From: Paracraurococcus sp042666655
GTDB lineage: Bacteria; Pseudomonadota; Alphaproteobacteria; Acetobacterales; Acetobacteraceae
Direction: 5' to 3'
DNA length: 64,000 bases
Assembly: GCF_042666655.1 (NCBI RefSeq)
Contig: NZ_JBHTDE010000010.1
Location: 1-64,000, forward strand
Shown here piece after piece: positions 14,774-24,070 of this stretch. How positions within the stretch are numbered: the first letter of the stretch is position 1; every line of letters begins with the position of its first letter. Position numbers and translations under genes: made by a program. Under the pieces are notes generated by a model. The model saw only the letters and a list, made by a program, of their open reading frames with translations. It made no database searches and was not told the DNA's origin.

Positions 14774-17743
14774 ATGCTCCTGACCCTCGATCTGGGCGCG
14801 ATGCTGGCGATCAGCGCCCTGCTTTCGGCCGTCGCCACGCTGCTGCTGCTCACCACCTGGCGCGCCGCCGGGCGGCCGGCCTATCTCGCCGCCTGGGCCG
14901 GATTCTGCGGCCTCGGCACGCTCGCCTTCACCTTGCATGCGCTGCGCGACGCGCTGCCCGGCGTCATCCTCGTGCTGCTCGCCACCCCGGCCTATGTCCT
15001 GGGCTGGACGCTGTTCTGGGTTGGCTGCCGCCGCCTGGCCGGCGCCGCCGTGCCGCGCTGGCTGCCCCCGCTGCCGGTCGCGCTGTGGTACCTCGCCTGC
15101 ACCCTGCCGGCCTTCCGGGCGCAGCTCGAGGCGCGGGCCATCCTGGCCGCCGGGCTGGTCGGCCTGCTCAGCCTCGCCGGGGCGGTGGAGGCGCTGCGGC
15201 TGCGCGGCAGCGCCGGGCTGCGCCGCGCCGCCCTGCCGCTCGGCCTGCTCAACCTGGTGTTCGGCATCGTGCTGCTCGGCCGCATCCTGGCGCATCTGGA
15301 TGGCCGGGCGATGTCCTTCGGCGGCCAGGTCTTCCTGTTCGGCGCGGTGCTCTCGGTCGCCATCGGCTTCGCCGGGCTGGCGCTGGCCAGCATCCGGACG
15401 GCGGAAGGCGACGCGGCGCGGATCGCCGGCGCGGCGCAGCGCGAGGCGGCGGCGCTGGCGGCCGGGCGGGCCGAGATCGCCGTCGTCCACGCCGCCCTGC
15501 CGGCGGTGCTGTTCCACCGCGACCTGGCGGCCGACGGGACCTCCCGGCTGATCTACTGCGGCGGCGACGTCGCGGCGGTGACCGGCTGGCCGGCGGCGCA
15601 CCTGGCCGATCCCGCGGCCATGGAGCGCGTGACCGTGGGCGGCCTGGGGATCTTCGCCGAGTTCGAGCAGCGGGTGATGCGCGACGGCTTCGCCCGCACC
15701 GACTGGCAATTGCGCGACCCGGCCGGCCGGTTGCGCTGGATGCGCAGCACGGCGCGGCGGCTGACCCGGCGGGCGGATGGCGGTGGCGACCTGGTGGGCC
15801 ATGTGCTCGACGTCTCGGCCGAATATGCCGCCGCCGCGGCGGCCGCGGCGGGGCGCGCCCGCGAGGCGGCGGCGCTGCAGGCCGGCCGGGCGGAGGTCGA
15901 GCGGCTGCTGGCCGGCCTGCCGGCGGTGCTCTTCCTGCGCGACGCGCAGCCGGACGGCGCGTCGCGCCTGGTATACCGCACCGGCGACATCGAGGGCGTG
16001 ACCGGCTGGCCGGCCGAGGCGCTGGCGGCGCAGGCGGATTGGCGGCACCTGGCGGGGCCGGACGCGCCGGACTTCCCGGCGGCCTATCGCGCCGTGCTGG
16101 AGACCGGCGACGCGACGATCGAATGGCGGATGCGGCGGCCGGACGGCAGCCTGCAATGGATGCGCACCTACGTCTCGCGCCTGTCGCTGCGGCCGGACGG
16201 CAGCGGCGAGGTGGCGGGCTACATGCTCAACATCGACCGCGAGCGCAGCGCCGAGGCCGAGCTCGAGACCGTGCTGCGGGCCGCGCCGCTGGCGGTCTAT
16301 CGCGGCCGGGTGACGGCCGCGGGCGGCTTCACCCGCACCTATGTGAGCCGCGGCATCGAGCGGGTGACCGGCTGGCCCTGGGAGGCCGTCAACCCGACCG
16401 GCGGCCTGCGCCGCATCGCCGAGCCGGCCGGCCTGGAGGTGGAGCCCGAGCAGGTCCGGGCGATGCTGGCGCAGGGCGTCCACATCCGCGACCTGCGCAT
16501 GCGCCGCCCGGACGAGCGCTGGATCTGGACCCGCCACACGGTGGTGCCGCTGGCGCCCGATGGCGCCGGCGGCGCCGAGGTGGTCGGCTTCATCGTCGAC
16601 GTGACCGCCGAGCACGAGGCGATGGCGCGCGAACTGGAGGCTCGGGCCGAGCTGGACCGCACCCTGGCGGCGGCGCCGGTCGCGGTGCTGCGCGGCCGGA
16701 TCTCGCCCACCGGCCGGCTGAGCCGCACCTTCCTCAGCCGCGGCATCGAACAGGTGACCGGCTGGCCCTGGGAGACGGTGAACCCGCGCGGCGGCCTGTC
16801 CCGCATCATCGAGCCGGCCAGCCGGGCCGCCCTGCCGGACCGCCTGCGCCGGCTGCTGCGGGACGGCACGATCCGCTACGACCATCGCCTGCGCCGTGCC
16901 GACGGCAGCTGGGCCGATGTGCGGTCCACGCTGTCGGTGCTCGACCGGCTGGCCGACGGCAGCGTCGAGGTGGTCGGCTTCCTGGCCGACGTCACCGCCG
17001 AGCGCGCCGCCCAGGCCCAGGCCGCGGCGGCCAGCCGGCTGGCGGCGCTGGGCGAGATGGGCACCGGCCTGGCGCACGAGCTGAAGCAGCCGCTGGCGAC
17101 GATCAGCCTGGCCGCCGAGAATGCGCTGCGCTCGGTCCGCCGGGGCCAGCCGGAGGCCGCGGTGCCGCGGCTGGAGCGCATCACCGCCCAGGCACGGCGC
17201 GCCGCCGGCATCATCGAGAATCTGCGCCGCTTCGCCCGCGGCAGCGACCCCGGCGCGCCGCCGGTCGCGGTGCCTCTGGGGCAGGCGGTGGAGAGTGCCC
17301 TGGCCCTGGTCGGCGGGCCGCTGCGCGAGGCCGGGATCGAGATCGCCCTGGCGCTCGGCGACCCGGGGCCGGTGGTGCTCGGCCAGCTCGTCTCGCTGGA
17401 GCAGGTGCTGGTGAACCTGCTGGTCAACGCGGCCGATGCGCTGCGCGGCCTGCCGCCCGGCGCGCCGCGGCGGATCCGGCTGGCGGCGGAGACGGTGGGG
17501 GCGATGGTACGGCTGACCATCGGCGACACCGGCGGCGGCATCCCGGCGGCGGTCCTGCCGCGGCTGTTCGAGCCCTTCGTCTCGACCAAGGACGCCGACC
17601 AGGGCACCGGGCTCGGCCTGTCGATCTGCCATGGGCTGGTCAAGGCGATGGGCGGCACGATCGAGGCGCGGAACGCGGCCGAGGGGGCGGTCTTCACCAT
17701 CCTGCTGCCGCAGGCGGCCGAGGCGGCGAGCCCGGCGGCATGA
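14774..17743 (+). CDS. membrane histidine kinase with four PAS domains
   Basis: I chose the ATG at 14774, which begins directly with the first membrane helix (MLLTLDLGAMLAISALL); in-frame starts at 14663 and 14714 would add a non-hydrophobic leader. The 989 residues comprise about six to seven membrane helices (residues 1-200), four PAS domains starting near 235, 379, 501 and 632, a HisKA domain with H768 (GTGLAHELKQPLATI), and an HATPase_c domain with the N box LVNLLVNAADAL, then GDTGGGIP and GTGLGLS. PAS1 and PAS2 resemble each other (both VTGWPA), as do PAS3 and PAS4 (both VTGWPWE...VNP), implying stepwise duplication. No response regulator is adjacent. The signal is unknown. Confidence 0.88.
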   Translation: MLLTLDLGAMLAISALLSAVATLLLLTTWRAAGRPAYLAAWAGFCGLGTLAFTLHALRDALPGVILVLLATPAYVLGWTLFWVGCRRLAGAAVPRWLPPLPVALWYLACTLPAFRAQLEARAILAAGLVGLLSLAGAVEALRLRGSAGLRRAALPLGLLNLVFGIVLLGRILAHLDGRAMSFGGQVFLFGAVLSVAIGFAGLALASIRTAEGDAARIAGAAQREAAALAAGRAEIAVVHAALPAVLFHRDLAADGTSRLIYCGGDVAAVTGWPAAHLADPAAMERVTVGGLGIFAEFEQRVMRDGFARTDWQLRDPAGRLRWMRSTARRLTRRADGGGDLVGHVLDVSAEYAAAAAAAAGRAREAAALQAGRAEVERLLAGLPAVLFLRDAQPDGASRLVYRTGDIEGVTGWPAEALAAQADWRHLAGPDAPDFPAAYRAVLETGDATIEWRMRRPDGSLQWMRTYVSRLSLRPDGSGEVAGYMLNIDRERSAEAELETVLRAAPLAVYRGRVTAAGGFTRTYVSRGIERVTGWPWEAVNPTGGLRRIAEPAGLEVEPEQVRAMLAQGVHIRDLRMRRPDERWIWTRHTVVPLAPDGAGGAEVVGFIVDVTAEHEAMARELEARAELDRTLAAAPVAVLRGRISPTGRLSRTFLSRGIEQVTGWPWETVNPRGGLSRIIEPASRAALPDRLRRLLRDGTIRYDHRLRRADGSWADVRSTLSVLDRLADGSVEVVGFLADVTAERAAQAQAAAASRLAALGEMGTGLAHELKQPLATISLAAENALRSVRRGQPEAAVPRLERITAQARRAAGIIENLRRFARGSDPGAPPVAVPLGQAVESALALVGGPLREAGIEIALALGDPGPVVLGQLVSLEQVLVNLLVNAADALRGLPPGAPRRIRLAAETVGAMVRLTIGDTGGGIPAAVLPRLFEPFVSTKDADQGTGLGLSICHGLVKAMGGTIEARNAAEGAVFTILLPQAAEAASPAA

Positions 17744-17772
17744 CGCGCTAGCCTGGCCGGGGAGGGCCTGCC

Positions 17773-19218
17773 ATGCCGATGCCGCCACGCCTGGAATTGC
17801 TGACCCCGGAGGAGATGGGCCGGGCCGATGCGGCCGCGATCGGCGGCGGCATCCCAGGGGCCCGGCTGATGGAGGCCGCCGGCCGGGCGGTGGCGCGGGC
17901 GGCGCGGCGCTGCTTCCGGCCGCAGCGATGCGTGGTGCTGGCGGGCCCCGGCAACAACGGCGGCGACGGCTATGTCGCCGCCCGGCTGCTGGAACAGGCG
18001 GGCTGGCCGGTGGCGGTCGCGGCCCTGGCCCCGCCGCGGCCGGGCAGCGACGCGGCCGGCGCGGCGACGGCCTGGCGCGGGCCGATGGTGCCCTTCGCGC
18101 CGGCGGAGGCGGCACGGGCCGGGCTGGTGATCGACGCGGTCTTCGGCGCCGGGCTGGCGCGGGCGGTGGACGGGATCGCCGCGGCGACCCTGCGCGCGGC
18201 CGGCGGCCCGGTCCTGGCGGTGGACGTGCCCTCGGGGCTGGATGGCGCGACCGGGCAGCCGCGCGGCTTCGCCCGCCAGGCGGCGCTGACGGTCACCTTC
18301 TTCCGGCTGAAGCCCGGCCACCTGCTGCTGCCGGGGCGGGGGCTCTGCGGCGAACTGGTGCTGGCCGATATCGGCCTGCCGGACGGCGTGCTCGCCGCCG
18401 TCGCGCCGCGCGCCTGGCGCAACGCGCCCGGCCTGTGGCGGCCGCCGGAACTCGACGCCGCCTCGCACAAATACACCCGCGGCCACCTGACCATCGTCGC
18501 CGGCGGGGAGATGACCGGCGCGGCGCGGCTGGCCGCCGGGGCGGCGCACCGCGCCGGGGCCGGGCTGGTGACCCTACTGGCCCCCGATGCCGCGGCCGCG
18601 GCGCTGTACCGCGCCGGCGACCCGGGCAGCATCGTCAGCGAGGCTGGACTCGACGCGCTGCTGGCGGATGACCGCCGCCGCACCTGGCTGATCGGCCCGG
18701 GCCTGGCCGCCGATGCGGCGACCCGGGCCGCGCTGCGCCGGCTGGTCGAGGCCGGGCGGCAGGTGGTCGCCGATGCCGGGGCGCTGGGCGCCTGCGCCGG
18801 GGCGCCCGCGGCACTGGCCGGCTGCGCCGTACTGACGCCGCATGCCGGGGAGTTCGCCCGGGTCTTCGGCCCGGTCGGGCACGACAAGCTGGCCGCCGCC
18901 CGCGCCGCGGCGGCGGCGACCGGCGCGGTGGTGCTGCTGAAGGGCGCCGATACCGTCATCGCCGCCCCCGATGGCCGCGCCGCGATCAACGCCAATGCGC
19001 CGCCGACCCTGGCGACGGGCGGCAGCGGCGACGTGCTGGCGGGCACCATCGCCGCCCTGCTGGCGCAGGGAATGCCGCCCTTCGAGGCGGCCGGCTGCGG
19101 CGCCTGGATCCAGGGCGAGGCGGCCGCGATGCACGGCCCGGGCCTCGTCGCCGAGGATCTCATCACGCTCGTGCCAAGGGCGCTGGAAAAGGCTCGCCTC
19201 AACCTGGACGCGTGCTGA
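17773..19218 (+). CDS. nnr: bifunctional NAD(P)H-hydrate epimerase / dehydratase
   Basis: The 481-residue protein repairs hydrated NADH and NADPH. The N-terminal YjeF epimerase domain (residues 1-215) shows GPGNNGGDGYVAARLL and the VIDAVFGAGLAR and VDVPSGLDGATG segments. The C-terminal ADP/ATP-dependent dehydratase domain (residues 225-475) has LTPHAGEFARVFG and ANAPPTLATGGSGDVLAG, the latter holding the catalytic Asp. The fusion order matches the bacterial enzyme. It follows the histidine kinase gene by 29 bp and precedes malonyl-CoA decarboxylase, but I see no functional link. Confidence 0.93.
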   Translation: MPMPPRLELLTPEEMGRADAAAIGGGIPGARLMEAAGRAVARAARRCFRPQRCVVLAGPGNNGGDGYVAARLLEQAGWPVAVAALAPPRPGSDAAGAATAWRGPMVPFAPAEAARAGLVIDAVFGAGLARAVDGIAAATLRAAGGPVLAVDVPSGLDGATGQPRGFARQAALTVTFFRLKPGHLLLPGRGLCGELVLADIGLPDGVLAAVAPRAWRNAPGLWRPPELDAASHKYTRGHLTIVAGGEMTGAARLAAGAAHRAGAGLVTLLAPDAAAAALYRAGDPGSIVSEAGLDALLADDRRRTWLIGPGLAADAATRAALRRLVEAGRQVVADAGALGACAGAPAALAGCAVLTPHAGEFARVFGPVGHDKLAAARAAAAATGAVVLLKGADTVIAAPDGRAAINANAPPTLATGGSGDVLAGTIAALLAQGMPPFEAAGCGAWIQGEAAAMHGPGLVAEDLITLVPRALEKARLNLDAC

Positions 19219-19273
19219 TAATCGCGCCGGGTTTCACCATGTTTCTGGTGCCACCTGGAAGAGAGACCGAAGC

Positions 19274-20722
19274 ATGTCCGACCTTGCAGTGGAAACCGGC
19301 CTGCTCGACCGCGCGCTGCGGCGCGTCACCACCTTGTGGCGCGACATGGCGGAGCGGGTGGCGGGGGGCGAGGCGGAGACCATCGCCGAGCAGATGCGCG
19401 CCTGCCTCGACGGCCGCGGCGGCGAGGTCTCGGCGCGCAACCGGGCGGCCAAGCTGGCCCAGGCCTACCTGGCGCTGGACGCGGCCGGGCGGGTCGAATT
19501 CCTCCGGGCCCTGGCCGGCTTCGACTGCGACGAGGCGGCGATGGACTTCGCCATCGAGCGGGTCGGCCGCGCCGCCGACCCGGCCGAGCGGGCGGCGGCC
19601 AAGACCCGGCTGCGGCGGGCGCTGGAGCCGCCGCGGCTGCGGCTGCTGACCCAGTTCACCGCCATCCCGGACGGCATGAAATTCCTGGTCGACCTGCGCG
19701 CCGAGCTGCTGCAGGTCATGGGCAACGACGCGCTGCTGCAGGCGCTGGAGACCGACCTGAAGGGCCTGCTGGCGAGCTGGTTCGATGTCGGCTTCCTGGA
19801 GCTCAGGCGGATCGACTGGAATTCGCCGGCGGCGCTGCTGGAGAAGCTGGTGCGCTACGAGGCGGTGCACCGCATCCGCACCTGGCGCGACCTGAAGAAC
19901 CGGCTCGACAGCGACCGCCGCTGCTACGCCTTCTTCCACCCGCGCATGCCGGAGGAGCCGCTGATCTTCGTCGAGGTCGCGCTGACCAAGGGCATGGCGG
20001 ACAGCGTGCAGCGGCTGCTGGACGAGAAGGCGCCGGTGCTCGACCCGGCGGCGGCGGATACCGCGATCTTCTATTCGATCAACAACTGCCAGCGCGGGCT
20101 GGACGGCATCTCCTTCGGCAATTTCCTGATCAAGCGGGTGGTGGCGCTGCTGCAGCAGGAGCTCAAGAACGTCCGCGCCTTCGCCACGCTGTCGCCGATC
20201 CCCGGCTTCGGCCGCTGGCTGACCGCGCAGCTGGCGGATGGCGACCCGACCCTGATCGAGGCGGAGGCGGCGGCGGCGCTGCGGCAGGTGGCGCCGGCGA
20301 ACCTCGCGCTGCCGTCGCCGGCCACCGGGGCGGCCGCCGGGCTGATCCTGGTGGAGACGCCGGTGCAGACCCTGGCCCGCGTCCTGGCGCGGCGCGGCTG
20401 GCAGCGCGAGGAGGCGCTGGCCAAGGCGCTGGAACCCGTGCTGCTGCGGGCCTGCGCCCGCTACCTGCTGAACGAGGCCGCCCGCGGCAATGGCCGCCGC
20501 GCGCGCGACCCTGTGGCGCATTTCCACCTGTCGAACGGCGCCCGGGTGGAGCGGGTGAACTGGCGCGCCGATGTCAGCGAGAAGGGGCTGAAGGAGAGCC
20601 TCGGGCTGATGGTGAATTACCTTTATGACCCGGCGCGGATCGAGGAGCACCACGAGGAGTATGTCGGGGAGGGCAAGCGGCCGGCGGCCTCGGCGCTCAG
20701 GAAGCTGGCGCGGACGGGGTAG
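19274..20722 (+). CDS. malonyl-CoA decarboxylase
   Basis: The ATG at 19274 has GGAAGAGAG about 8 bp upstream and gives 482 residues, normal for bacterial MCD. The N-terminal helical domain (residues 1-150) is followed by the acyltransferase-like catalytic domain, with SINNCQRGLDGISFGNFLIK, LSPIPGFGRWL and the C-terminal HFHLSNGARVERVNWRAD...YLYDP block that holds the catalytic His. The enzyme converts malonyl-CoA to acetyl-CoA and CO2 in the cytosol. No mat-type malonate transporter or ligase is adjacent, so it may instead detoxify or recycle malonyl-CoA. Confidence 0.92.
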   Translation: MSDLAVETGLLDRALRRVTTLWRDMAERVAGGEAETIAEQMRACLDGRGGEVSARNRAAKLAQAYLALDAAGRVEFLRALAGFDCDEAAMDFAIERVGRAADPAERAAAKTRLRRALEPPRLRLLTQFTAIPDGMKFLVDLRAELLQVMGNDALLQALETDLKGLLASWFDVGFLELRRIDWNSPAALLEKLVRYEAVHRIRTWRDLKNRLDSDRRCYAFFHPRMPEEPLIFVEVALTKGMADSVQRLLDEKAPVLDPAAADTAIFYSINNCQRGLDGISFGNFLIKRVVALLQQELKNVRAFATLSPIPGFGRWLTAQLADGDPTLIEAEAAAALRQVAPANLALPSPATGAAAGLILVETPVQTLARVLARRGWQREEALAKALEPVLLRACARYLLNEAARGNGRRARDPVAHFHLSNGARVERVNWRADVSEKGLKESLGLMVNYLYDPARIEEHHEEYVGEGKRPAASALRKLARTG

Positions 20723-21269
20723 GGGAGGCCCGCCCTTCGGCAGCCGGCCGGCCCCGGTCTCGATCGGCCGCTCCGCCGGCGGCGGCACTTGGCCCATCCG
20801 TCCCAGGCTGGCCAGCGGGTGGCCCGGCGCCCGGATCCGGGGGCGCTCGCCTCCGCCGCCCGCGCGTCACCCAAGGGTGATGGCCCGGGCTCCGGCGGCA
20901 GGCCGCCGGGGCGACCGATGCAGCCCCGCCGCCTCCCGCGCGAAGGCGCGGTCGGCATGGCAGATTCGCAAGAAGGCCTCGCCTGGCCCAGGGCCTGCAG
21001 CAGCGCCGCCTTGTCGGGGGCGTCCGCGCCGGGCAGGGAGAACCGCTTCGGCCCGCGTTCCGCCGCCAGCCCCGCCGCCGCGTCCAGCAGCGCCCGATGC
21101 AGGGCGAGGTGGTGGCAGGCGCGGCGGCCATTCTCGGGTCGCGGCGCCCGCCCGGGATACCATGGCCGGGCGCGCCGTCCTATGTTGGCTGACGTCCCAG
21201 CAGCAGCAGAAGAACGGCCGGCAAGCCGCCCCGCAGGCAGGGGTGCCCCGGTCCGGGAGGAACACCGGA
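20723..21269. other. 547-bp gap before the AceE-like gene
   Basis: Apart from the possible minus-strand remnant at 20867-21163 I see no gene, RNA or mobile element here. The last 20 bp hold the GGGAGG ribosome-binding site of the downstream gene. Confidence 0.5.
20867..21163 (-). pseudogene. possible frameshifted coding remnant, minus strand
   Basis: Between the decarboxylase and the AceE-like gene, one minus-strand frame (about 21163 down to 20985) reads as plausible protein with nearly all third positions G or C, including ACHHLALHRALLDAAAG and FSLPGADAPDKAALLQALG. Coding character then passes to a second frame that ends at the stop at 20867, including EAFLRICHADRAFAREAAG. A single frameshift near 20980-20990 would join them. 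There is no clear start codon and I recognise no family. It may be a dying gene or chance in a GC-rich sequence. Confidence 0.3.
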
Positions 21270-23654
21270 ATGACCGTCCAGGGCCGCATCGCCCCCTTTG
21301 CCGAGACCCCGGCGCAACGCCTCGAATTGCTGCATGCCATGGAGCGCAAGCTGCTCTGGCTCTCGGCCTGGATGATCCACCACGCCAACCATGTCCGCCC
21401 CAACCGGGACGGGTTGAAGGTCGGCGGCCACCAGGCCTCCTGCGCCTCGGTCGTCTCGATCATGACGGCGCTGTACTTCGAGATCCTGCGGCCGCAGGAC
21501 CGGCTGGCGGTGAAGCCGCATGCCGGGCCGGTCTTCCATGCGGTGAACTGGCTGTTCGGCCGGCAGAGCCGGGAGAAGCTGGAGACACTCAGGCAATTCG
21601 GCGGCATCCAGCCCTACCCGTCCCGGGTGAAGGACGGGGCGGAGGTGGATTTCTCCACCGGCTCGGTAGGCCTCGGCGTCGCCCTGACCAGCTTCGGCGC
21701 CCTGGTGCAGGACTATGTCCGGCTGCACGGGCTGGGCCGAGAGGAGATCCCGGCCGGCCGCCACATCGCCATCGTCGGCGATGCCGAGCTGGACGAGGGC
21801 AACATCTACGAGGCCCTGCTGGAGGGCTGGAAGCACGATGTCCGCAATGTCTGGTGGATCATCGACTACAACCGCCAGAGCCTGGACAGCGTGGTGCAGG
21901 ACCGGCTGTTCGGCCGGATCGAGGGCCTGTTCCGCGACATGGGGTGGAACGTCGTCACCCTGAAATACGGCCGCAACCTGGAGGCGGCCTTCGCGCGGGA
22001 AGGCGGCGAATCGCTGCGCCGCTGGATCGACGACTGCCCGAACAGCCTCTACTCGGCGCTGACCTTCCAGGGCGGCGCCGCCTGGCGGGCCGCGCTGCTG
22101 GCCGAGCTGGGCCGGGAGGAGGGGGTCCGCGCCATCATCGACCCGCTGTCCGACGAAGAGCTCGGCGCGCTGATGACCAACCTCGGCGGCCACGACGTGG
22201 CGACGCTGCTGGAGGCCTTCCGCGCCCAGGACGCCGCCGGCGACCAGCCGACCTGCTTCATCGCCTATACGGTCAAGGGCATGGGCCTGCCCTTCGCCGG
22301 GCACAAGGACAACCATGCCGGGCTGATGACCAAGGAGCAGATGGCCGGCTTCAAGGCGGAGATGCGGATCCGCGACGGCCATGAATGGGACCGCTTCGAG
22401 GGGCTCGACCTGCCCGAGGCCGAGCTGCAGGCCTTCCTCGGCAGCGTGCCCTTCGCCACCCCGGTCGCGCCCGAGGGCCGCCGGCTGAAGGCCGAGCCGG
22501 TGCCGGTGCCGGATGCCGGCTTTCCGCGGCCGAAGGTGGCGGCGGGGCGGAAATTCTCCACCCAGCAGGCTTTCGGCGAGGTGCTGGCCGAACTCGGCCG
22601 CGGCACCGGGGAGGCGGCGGCGATCGCCAGGCGGATCGTCACCACCAGCCCCGACGTGACCGTGTCCACCAATCTCGGCCCCTGGGTGAACCGCCGCGGC
22701 GTCTTCGACCGGCACCTGAAGAACGACGTCTTCCGCGATGCCAAGCTGGCCAGCGCGCAGCGCTGGGGGATGAGCCCGGAAGGCCAGCACATCGAGCTGG
22801 GCATCGCCGAGCAGAACCTCTTCCTGCTGCTCTCGGCGCTCGGCCTGGCGCATGACCTCTACGGCGCGCGGCTGCTGCCGATCGGCACGGTCTACGACCC
22901 CTTCGTCAACCGCGGCCTCGATGCGCTGATCTATGCCTGCTACCAGGATGCGCGCTTCATGCTGGTCAGCACGCCGTCCGGCCTGACGCTGGCGCCCGAG
23001 GGCGGCCAGCACCAATCGATCAACACCCCGCTGCTGGGCATGGCGCAGGATCGCCTCGCCAGCTTCGAGCCGGCCTATGCCGACGAGCTGGCGATCCTGA
23101 TGCGCTGGGGCTTCGAGCACATGCAGAAGCCGGATGGCAGCGCTGTCTGGCTGCGGCTGTCGACCCGCGGGCTGGAACAGCCGCAGCGGGTGCTGGACCC
23201 GGCGGCCGTGGTGGCCGGCGGGCACTGGATGGTGCCCCCCGCGCCGGGGGCGCGGATCGCCATCGCCTACCAGGGGCCGGTGGCGCCGGAGGCGGTCGCT
23301 GCCTTCGAGGAGCTGCGCACCGAGGAGCCGGGCGCCGGGCTGCTGGCGATCACCTCGCCCGACCGGCTGCATGCGGACTGGCTGGCGGCGCGGCGGAAGG
23401 CGCGGGCGGGCTTCGGCGCGCCGTCCTGGGTGGAGGAATTGCTGGCGCCGCTGGCGCCGGGTGCGGCGATCGTCTCGGTGATCGACGGCCACCCGGCGGC
23501 GCATGCCTGGCTGGGCGCGGTACGCGGCCAGCGGGTAGTGCCGCTCGGCGTCGACCATTTCGGCCAGGCCGGGGACATCCCGGACCTGTACCGGGAATAC
23601 GGGCTCGACGTGGATGCGATCCTGGATGCCTGCGCCCAGGCGCTGCTGGGCTAG
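21270..23654 (+). CDS. AceE-like thiamine-diphosphate enzyme (homodimeric PDH E1 / transketolase superfamily)
   Basis: The ATG at 21270 follows GGGAGG by 9 bp and gives 794 residues. The order matches homodimeric pyruvate dehydrogenase E1: an N-terminal ThDP domain with IAIVGDAELDEGN ... WWIIDYNRQSLD, a GGHD segment, IAYTVKGMGLPFAGH, a pyrimidine-binding domain with IELGIAEQNLFLLLSALG, and a C-terminal transketolase domain. It is about 90 residues shorter than E. coli AceE. Automated pipelines often call this group transketolase or pyruvate dehydrogenase. No E2 or E3 gene is adjacent, so its acyl acceptor and even its substrate are open. Confidence 0.75.
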   Translation: MTVQGRIAPFAETPAQRLELLHAMERKLLWLSAWMIHHANHVRPNRDGLKVGGHQASCASVVSIMTALYFEILRPQDRLAVKPHAGPVFHAVNWLFGRQSREKLETLRQFGGIQPYPSRVKDGAEVDFSTGSVGLGVALTSFGALVQDYVRLHGLGREEIPAGRHIAIVGDAELDEGNIYEALLEGWKHDVRNVWWIIDYNRQSLDSVVQDRLFGRIEGLFRDMGWNVVTLKYGRNLEAAFAREGGESLRRWIDDCPNSLYSALTFQGGAAWRAALLAELGREEGVRAIIDPLSDEELGALMTNLGGHDVATLLEAFRAQDAAGDQPTCFIAYTVKGMGLPFAGHKDNHAGLMTKEQMAGFKAEMRIRDGHEWDRFEGLDLPEAELQAFLGSVPFATPVAPEGRRLKAEPVPVPDAGFPRPKVAAGRKFSTQQAFGEVLAELGRGTGEAAAIARRIVTTSPDVTVSTNLGPWVNRRGVFDRHLKNDVFRDAKLASAQRWGMSPEGQHIELGIAEQNLFLLLSALGLAHDLYGARLLPIGTVYDPFVNRGLDALIYACYQDARFMLVSTPSGLTLAPEGGQHQSINTPLLGMAQDRLASFEPAYADELAILMRWGFEHMQKPDGSAVWLRLSTRGLEQPQRVLDPAAVVAGGHWMVPPAPGARIAIAYQGPVAPEAVAAFEELRTEEPGAGLLAITSPDRLHADWLAARRKARAGFGAPSWVEELLAPLAPGAAIVSVIDGHPAAHAWLGAVRGQRVVPLGVDHFGQAGDIPDLYREYGLDVDAILDACAQALLG

Positions 23655-23660
23655 GCGGCG

Positions 23661-24067
23661 TCAGGCCGGCAGCAGGGCGATGCCCTCGGCCGCGGCGGCG
23701 CGGCGGAGTGCGCGATCCGTGCTCGGCAGGGTAGCGTCCAGCCGCCGCGCGCGATCCAGGTAGCCGGCGTCACAGAGCGTGAGGCCATGCAGGCGGGCGA
23801 GGTCCAGCGGCCGGGCCCAGCAGGCCTCCGGCGCCTGCGCGGCGGTTTCCGGCGCGAGGCCCTGGGCCGCGCGCATCACCTGCGCCCGCTGCGCCGGGCT
23901 CAGGCGTGGGCGGCGCGCGGCGGTCAGCAGCGTATTGCCGACCTCCGTCCACAGCGCGCCGGCACATTCAGCCCTTCGCCGGCCAGCCGGTCCTTCGGGA
24001 TCGGCGACGCTTCGTCGGGCAGCAGGACGGCCCGCGCGAAGGATGCGTCGGCGACGTAGCCCGGCAC
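23661..24067 (-). pseudogene. VapC-like PIN-domain toxin, frameshifted
   Basis: Translation from the GTG at 24067, 3 bp after the antitoxin stop, gives VADASFARAVLLPDEASP, the N-terminal strand of a PIN toxin with its first Asp. The frame then breaks in the run GCGCGC (plus strand 23953-23958). Removing two bases there restores VPALWTEVGNTLLTAARR, and the second frame continues through LCDAGYLDRARR and LPSTDRALRRAA to the stop at 23661. All four acidic residues of the PIN nuclease site are present across the two frames, so the break looks recent, or may be a sequencing error. As read, the toxin is inactive. Confidence 0.7.
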
Positions 24068-24070
24068 CGC

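Noticed and set aside
14636..18115. Long minus-strand frame opposite the four-PAS histidine kinase
   Set aside because: Its residues are Arg/Ala/Gly/His-rich without any known domain, and it is antisense to a gene with clear kinase motifs.
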